In this document: positions 5,796 through 8,754 of the stretch, one piece after another
Layout of the letters: every line of letters starts with the position of its first letter
How positions within the stretch are numbered: the stretch's first letter is position 1
Assembly: GCA_030698935.1 (NCBI GenBank)
Contig: JAUYLR010000002.1
Location: forward strand, 1 to 8,754
Direction: 5' to 3'
DNA: 8,754 nt
DNA from: a bacterium
GTDB lineage: Bacteria; Patescibacteriota; Minisyncoccia; Phycocordibacterales; UBA2100
Made by a program: the position numbers and the translations under genes
The notes under the pieces: generated by a model
Seen by the model: the letters and a program-made list of their open reading frames with translations, nothing else
Told to the model about the DNA's origin: nothing
Databases searched by the model: none

Positions 5796-7115
5796 TCACC
5801 CAAAGAACAAATTGTAAATCAGCCACATGTTTAAAACGACGATACACAGCGCTATCACATACGCGGTTATTTTGAGCCACAGCCTGTTCGTGAAGTCGCC
5901 CATTTCCTTTTTGTCGCTCGTAAACATAACGAGCGGAACGACGGCGAACGGCAACTGAATGCTCAAGACAACTTGGCTCAAAATAAGGAGTTTGCCGACG
6001 CCGAAATCTTGGAAAAATAGAATAACGGCGAGCGCCGGAATTATCGCGAGCAATCGTGTGATTATCCTGCGGAGCCATGCGACCATTCTTAGATTAAGGA
6101 ATCCTTCCATGATTATCTGCCCCGTCAGCGTTCCCGTGAGCGTGGAATTCTGCCCGGAAGCAAGCAGCGCCAAGGCGAACACGATGCTTGCAAGGGAGGT
6201 GCCAAGAAGCGGAGTCAAAAGCTCGTACGCTTTGTCAATATCCGCGACATCAGAATATCCGGAGAAATGGAAGACCGACGCCGACATTATGAGGATTGCC
6301 GCGTTCACGAAGAAAGCCCCCATGAGAGCGATTACCGTATCAATGGTCGCGAATTTGACGGCCTCCTTTTTGCCGGCGAGGTCGCGCTCATACGCGCGCG
6401 TCTGAACAACGGAAGAGTGCAGGAACAAATTGTGCGGCATCACCGTCGCACCGATGATTCCGAGCGCTATATACAGCATCTCCTTGTCGCTGAAAATTGC
6501 GGCAGTCGGAATGAAACCCGCGAGAAGGGAAGCGATTTCCGGCCGCGAAAGCAAAAGCTCCAAACCGAACGCGAGCATTATCGTTCCGATGAGCGCAATA
6601 ATAATGGCTTCCAAATATCGGAATCCTTTTTTCTGGAGCATCAAAATCAGAAGCACATCCGCCGCCGTGATGACGACGCCGATGGCAAGGGGGATGTGGA
6701 AAAGGAGATTGAGCGCGATGGCGGAGCCGATGACTTCCGCGAGGTCGCAGGCGATTATCATGATTTCCGCCATGAGCCACAGCGCCCATCGCACGGGCTT
6801 CGGATAATTGTCTCGGCACGCCTGCGCCAAATCCTTGCCGGTGGCGATGCCGAGCTTCAGCGCCAAGTGCTGGAGGATTATCGCCACAATGTTTGATATA
6901 AGAATGACGAAAAGCAGGGAATAGCCGAACTTGGCGCCCCCCGCGAGGTCGGTTGCCCAGTTGCCGGGATCCATGTAACCGACGGCCACAAGATATCCCG
7001 GGCCGGAGAATGCCAATAGCTTCCGCAAGAAAGAAGCGCCAGCGGGAATGGGGATAGAGCTGTGAGACTCCGACAGACTCTTTCGCTCCTCCTCTATGAA
7101 TGCGCCTGCGGTCAT
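5796..7115 (-). CDS. mntH: Nramp family Mn2+/Fe2+ transporter (MntH)
   Basis: A 439-residue inner-membrane importer that takes up Mn2+ (also Fe2+) driven by the proton gradient. It carries the two metal-site motifs of the family: DPGN in helix 1 (Asp49-Asn52) and MPH in helix 6 (Met226-His228). It also has the helix 3 sequence AEIMIIACDLAEVIGSA (116-132) and the conserved GQNSTLTGTLTGQIIMEGF near residues 330-350. About 11 hydrophobic helices are visible and the length is normal, so the gene looks intact. A GGAG 10 nt before the ATG is a fair ribosome binding site, unlike most genes here. It lies downstream of, and on the same strand as, a DtxR/MntR-type regulator with a 162-nt gap holding a palindromic element. 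This pairing strongly suggests manganese-dependent control. Confidence 0.95.
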   Translation of the reverse strand: MTAGAFIEEERKSLSESHSSIPIPAGASFLRKLLAFSGPGYLVAVGYMDPGNWATDLAGGAKFGYSLLFVILISNIVAIILQHLALKLGIATGKDLAQACRDNYPKPVRWALWLMAEIMIIACDLAEVIGSAIALNLLFHIPLAIGVVITAADVLLILMLQKKGFRYLEAIIIALIGTIMLAFGLELLLSRPEIASLLAGFIPTAAIFSDKEMLYIALGIIGATVMPHNLFLHSSVVQTRAYERDLAGKKEAVKFATIDTVIALMGAFFVNAAILIMSASVFHFSGYSDVADIDKAYELLTPLLGTSLASIVFALALLASGQNSTLTGTLTGQIIMEGFLNLRMVAWLRRIITRLLAIIPALAVILFFQDFGVGKLLILSQVVLSIQLPFAVVPLVMFTSDKKEMGDFTNRLWLKITAYVIALCIVVLNMWLIYNLFFG

Positions 7116-7129
7116 GTTATACCATCTCC

Positions 7130-7263
7130 AATTAACCTGTCGTCATTGCGAGGAATGAGGAGGAACGACGAATGACGAAGCAATCCAGAGTGTAAGCCAC
7201 AAAACTCCTGGTTTGCTTCGCCTCGCTCGCAAAGACGGGTGTAAAAATGTGCATGGGTTAATT
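7130..7263. repeat. Palindromic MITE/REP-like element in the mntR-mntH gap
   Basis: The core (7141-7237) begins CGTCATTGCGAG and ends with CTCGC-AAAGACG; the right arm, reverse-complemented, reads CGTCTTTGCGAG. Internally GACGAAGCAATCCAG (left) and the complement of the right arm, GGCGAAGCAAACCAG, also match. An outer pair AATTAACC (7130-7137) and GGTTAATT (7256-7263) extends the symmetry. From memory, sequences of the form CGTCATTGCGAGxxx...GAAGCAATC recur between genes in many bacterial genomes. No transposase is present. On the minus strand it would lie inside an mntR-mntH transcript or carry the mntH promoter. Confidence 0.7.
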
Positions 7264-7277
7264 AGGGATGATATTAG

Positions 7278-7694
7278 TTAGATAGTGGGAATCTTCATCC
7301 CATGCGGGTCTTTCTTCGGGTTTCCCAAAAAGCGATGCAGTTTTTTAGCGACTTCGTCGCTTATTCCGTGTTCAAGCCGGTGCGCCTCCGCGTGCACTTT
7401 TGAGCTAGGGATTTTGAGAGTGGAATGTAAAAAAACCTCTAAAATTCGGTGTTTAAACGTGATTGATTGCGCGAGCTTGCGGCCGCGTGCGGTCAACCTG
7501 ATTGCCGAGTATTTGTCGGGGACAACAAGACCGGCGCGCATAAGCTCTTTCAACCGTTCCGAAACGGTGGACTTGCTCAAATGCAAGTACCGAGCCGTCT
7601 CGGTGGTGGATGCAAGACCGGCGTTATCCTCCTGTAACCGGTGGATAGCGCGCAGATAATCCTCCCGTGTCGCGCTTAGCGGTTTAGTTGTCAT
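7278..7694 (-). CDS. mntR: DtxR/MntR family metal-dependent transcriptional repressor
   Basis: A 138-residue cytoplasmic regulator that should bind Mn2+ or Fe2+ and then repress its own gene and mntH. It has a winged helix-turn-helix (about 10-72, with ARYLHLSKSTVSERLKELMRAGLV) and the metal-binding/dimerisation domain (80-138), ending in the typical DPHGMKIP; the SH3-like third domain of DtxR is absent. By alignment from memory to B. subtilis MntR, Asp8, His77, Glu102 and His103 are kept (Asp12, His82, Glu108, His109). Glu11 is Arg15 and Glu99 is His105. The start is the ATG at 7694: an earlier ATG at 7715 lies inside the operator palindrome and upstream of the likely transcription start. 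It is followed by mntH. Iron as the true signal cannot be excluded. Confidence 0.9.
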   Translation of the reverse strand: MTTKPLSATREDYLRAIHRLQEDNAGLASTTETARYLHLSKSTVSERLKELMRAGLVVPDKYSAIRLTARGRKLAQSITFKHRILEVFLHSTLKIPSSKVHAEAHRLEHGISDEVAKKLHRFLGNPKKDPHGMKIPTI

Positions 7695-7718
7695 AATGTT
7701 CGTATATACGAACATTAT
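7693..7718. promoter_or_regulatory. Perfect 26-bp palindrome, probable MntR operator
   Basis: ATAATGTTCGTAT (7693-7705) is followed directly by its exact reverse complement (7706-7718). It covers the putative -10 box, the expected transcription start and the first bases of the repressor's start codon, the classic place for an autoregulatory operator. The sequence does not look like the DtxR or B. subtilis MntR boxes I remember. Confidence 0.75.
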
Positions 7719-7740
7719 CAGATGAATGGAATGGTGTCAA
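7714..7740 (-). promoter_or_regulatory. Promoter of the mntR-like gene
   Basis: On the minus strand a perfect TTGACA (7740-7735) is followed after 15 nt by GATAAT (7719-7714, 5/6). Transcription would start near 7707, about 12 nt before the ATG, inside the palindrome. The spacing is short; a poorer -10 box at 17 nt is the alternative. Confidence 0.55.
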
Positions 7741-7826
7741 TATAGCTACGCATCCAGTAAGTATTTTAGGGCATTGCATTATCAATCAATTTGTTTACAA
7801 AGCGGGTAGGGAGGTCTATCATGCAG

Positions 7827-7855
7827 TTGACCCAATAACGATGCCGGATTAAATA
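7827..7855 (+). promoter_or_regulatory. Candidate sigma-70 promoter of the 100-aa gene
   Basis: TTGACC (7827-7832, 5/6) and TAAATA (7850-7855) are separated by 17 nt. The ATG at 7869 lies 13 nt after the -10 box, so the leader is about 7 nt. Confidence 0.5.
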
Positions 7856-7868
7856 AGACGGAAAAACT

Positions 7869-8171
7869 ATGATGGAAAAATTGGAACGCCGTAAGTTACC
7901 CCACGAGATTAGGCAACACATTGCGGGCATCTTTAAACGTGAGGTACAAAATAATGTGCCTACTACGAAGGTTTTTACTATGGACAAGCGATTGAAAATA
8001 TATGGCCTGTTGGATATGGCGAGTCGGGAGGATAAACCTAGAGAAGCTGCCCTTGCCATGGAAAAAGCGACGAATCTTATTCAAAACCTGATTCCTAGAG
8101 ATAGATACAACGAAATAGTGAATGAGGGGAGGCGACTTTCTAAAGACTCCACGGGTCAAGAATTAGAATAA
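7869..8171 (+). CDS. Unrecognised 100-aa protein
   Basis: I do not recognise a family. The protein begins MMEKLERRKLPHEIRQHIAG and looks soluble, charged and almost fully helical, with a conserved-looking middle KRLKIYGLLDMASREDKPREAALAMEKATNLIQNLIP (about 40-76). There are no cysteines, membrane helices or signal peptide. Either of two adjacent ATGs (7869, 7872) could be the start. A promoter with 17-nt spacing lies just upstream, and a small hairpin follows the stop. It is divergent from the mntR-like gene (174 nt between starts) and not obviously linked to it. The base composition is AT-richer than that of mntH, like the other unrecognised genes. Accepted as real because of its promoter and plausible amino-acid composition. 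Confidence 0.6.
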   Translation: MMEKLERRKLPHEIRQHIAGIFKREVQNNVPTTKVFTMDKRLKIYGLLDMASREDKPREAALAMEKATNLIQNLIPRDRYNEIVNEGRRLSKDSTGQELE

Positions 8172-8176
8172 GCGGC

Positions 8177-8192
8177 AACCCGCGGGCGGGTT
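8177..8192 (+). terminator. Small hairpin just after the 100-aa gene
   Basis: AACCCG and CGGGTT form a 6-bp stem with a 4-nt loop, starting 6 nt after the stop codon; the T-run is short (TTT, shared with the stem). A second T-run follows GGCGGC at 8241-8246, but I see no good stem before it. A weak terminator at best. Confidence 0.3.
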
Positions 8193-8260
8193 TGACTTCG
8201 GGTAAGGAGGCCGACCAACACATTCTTCCAAGACCGGCGGCTTTTTCTTATGCGATAACA

Positions 8261-8287
8261 CTAAAGGCGCCCGAAGGGCGCCTTTAG
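8261..8287. terminator. 12-bp hairpin between convergent genes, possible terminator
   Basis: CTAAAGGCGCCC and GGGCGCCTTTAG form a perfect 12-bp stem with loop GAA (TTC on the minus strand). It lies 17 nt past the stop of the minus-strand zinc-ribbon gene and 90 nt past the stop of the 100-aa gene. A run of A follows on the plus strand and there is no clear T-run after the stem on either strand, so termination is likely but not typical. Confidence 0.5.
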
Positions 8288-8303
8288 AAAAAAGAACCAA
8301 AAA

Positions 8304-8468
8304 TTACTTCTTATTGCCCAAAATCTTGAACATTCCCGTGCCGCAGACCGCGCACACACCCTTCATCGCCTTGCGGCCGTTCTTCATCTCAATCTCTTTC
8401 GCGTCTTTTATCTCACGACCGGCCTTGTCCCTGCACTTAACGCAATATCCCGTTACTACATCTGCCAT
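8304..8468 (-). CDS. 54-aa zinc-ribbon protein, DUF5679-like
   Basis: A very small protein with two CxxC pairs: CVKC (Cys9, Cys12) and CAVC (Cys39, Cys42), which should bind one Zn2+ as a zinc ribbon. The pattern YCVKCR, then EIEMKNGRKAMKGVCAVCGTGMFKI, matches the DUF5679 family as I remember it (typically 45-60 residues, common in CPR and Chloroflexi genomes). Its function is unknown; RNA or protein binding is a reasonable guess from the fold and from the basic NGRK loop. ATG at 8468-8466 and TAA at 8306-8304 give a clean frame with a typical short length, so it looks complete. It stands alone on the minus strand, converging on the 100-aa gene, with a perfect hairpin behind it. No Shine-Dalgarno sequence is visible near the ATG. 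Confidence 0.85.
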   Translation of the reverse strand: MADVVTGYCVKCRDKAGREIKDAKEIEMKNGRKAMKGVCAVCGTGMFKILGNKK

Positions 8469-8541
8469 ATATTAAGTATCAATGACTATTAATAAGACTT
8501 CCTGCATTGTATACCCCGTGAGGCAAATGCAACAGCAGGGG

Positions 8542-8569
8542 GTAGTTAATAGTGCGTAGTCCGTAGTAA
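8542..8569. repeat. Imperfect heptamer tandem repeat (four units)
   Basis: Four 7-nt units run in tandem: GTAGTTA, ATAGTGC, GTAGTCC, GTAGTAA, sharing the core (G/A)TAGT. They lie in the gene-free right end, just before the hairpin at 8579. Confidence 0.55.
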
Positions 8570-8578
8570 GGAAAAATC

Positions 8579-8621
8579 CCCGAGGAGACACCTCCCCCGA
8601 TGGGTGAGGAGTCACCTCGGG
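8579..8621 (-). terminator. Long imperfect hairpin followed by a T-run on the minus strand
   Basis: Two 20-nt arms (8579-8598 and 8602-8621) pair at 17 of 20 positions around a 3-nt loop. On the minus strand the stem is followed after two bases by TTTTTCC, as in an intrinsic terminator. What it would terminate is unclear: no gene is visible between here and the right edge on that strand. It could also be a dispersed hairpin element. Confidence 0.5.
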
Positions 8622-8659
8622 AATCAGCCGTTCGCATTTCTTCCAATTTCAGCGAGAAG

Positions 8660-8711
8660 GTATGGGGTATTTTGACGGTACGGGTTTGGGCTCCGTCAAA
8701 ATACCCCATAC
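8660..8711. repeat. Perfect 19-bp-stem hairpin
   Basis: GTATGGGGTATTTTGACGG (8660-8678) and its exact complement (8693-8711) enclose a 14-nt loop, TACGGGTTTGGGCT. No T-run follows on either strand and no gene covers it. It may be a structured RNA element or a small mobile palindrome. Confidence 0.8.
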
Positions 8712-8726
8712 ATTTGAGCGCCCCCG

Positions 8727-8735
8727 TTATCCACA
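8727..8735 (+). promoter_or_regulatory. Single perfect DnaA-box consensus
   Basis: TTATCCACA matches the bacterial DnaA box exactly. It is alone here, and one 9-mer can occur by chance, so origin function is not claimed. A one-mismatch copy is seen at 5391-5399 on the other strand. Confidence 0.3.
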
Positions 8736-8754
8736 GGCACCCTTGCATTTATAT

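Noticed and set aside
5959..6896. Plus-strand open frames opposite mntH
   Set aside because: The minus-strand reading gives a complete Nramp transporter; the antisense products show no family features.
7692..7715. Upstream ATG (7715) as the mntR start
   Set aside because: It is made by the operator palindrome itself and would lie upstream of the predicted transcription start; family alignment begins after the second ATG.
8203..8210. Perfect Shine-Dalgarno-like TAAGGAGG after the 100-aa gene
   Set aside because: No ATG, GTG or TTG follows at a workable distance with an open frame; probably chance or a gene remnant.
8479..8748. 89-codon open frame on the minus strand at the right end
   Set aside because: It runs straight through both long hairpins and the heptamer repeat, its product has no recognisable domain, and such composition is typical of translated palindromes.

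Overview
The window reads as a piece of a small bacterial genome, most likely from the Candidate Phyla Radiation (Patescibacteria, Parcubacteria-like). This is an inference from several things: tightly packed short genes, many small proteins without recognisable relatives between conserved ones, a very small CxxC/CxxC zinc-ribbon protein, a lone PurH-type domain without a purine pathway, a slipin, and a DUF378 protein. TGA is a stop codon at several genes, including an ATGA overlap, so this is not a lineage that reads TGA as glycine. I see no rRNA, tRNA, CRISPR array, insertion sequence or phage gene.

Left part, 1-2848, minus strand: a likely four-gene operon. In transcription order it holds an unrecognised 106-aa protein, a DUF1993 (DinB-like) protein, a phosphomannomutase/phosphoglucomutase, and a YadG-type ABC ATPase that starts with GTG and is cut by the left edge. 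Gaps are 18, 4 and 18 nt.

Middle, 2927-4722, minus strand: a second likely operon of slipin (membrane SPFH protein), an unrecognised 149-aa protein, and a free-standing IMP-cyclohydrolase-type domain that has lost part of its active site. The last two genes overlap by ATGA. Divergent from it is a TagD/FAD-synthetase-type nucleotidyltransferase (4860-5324), with a perfect 16-bp-stem palindrome between the two starts. A small DUF378 membrane protein (5482-5712) follows, closed by a strong terminator.

Right-middle, 5796-7694, minus strand: a manganese homeostasis unit, a DtxR/MntR-type repressor followed by an Nramp transporter (MntH). A perfect 26-bp palindrome covers the repressor's putative -10 box, transcription start and start codon, as expected for autoregulation. 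A palindromic, MITE/REP-like element lies between the two genes.

Right end, 7869-8754: an unrecognised 100-aa gene (+), a 54-aa zinc-ribbon protein of DUF5679 type (-), then about 286 nt without a gene. That stretch is dense in structure: a heptamer repeat, a 20-bp-arm hairpin followed by a T-run on the minus strand, a perfect 19-bp-stem hairpin and one perfect DnaA-box consensus.

I find no clear new multi-gene defence or biosynthesis system. The best leads are the degenerate PurH-type domain coupled to an unknown gene behind a slipin, the repressor with a mixed metal-ligand set and its unfamiliar operator, and the structured, possibly transcribed right end.
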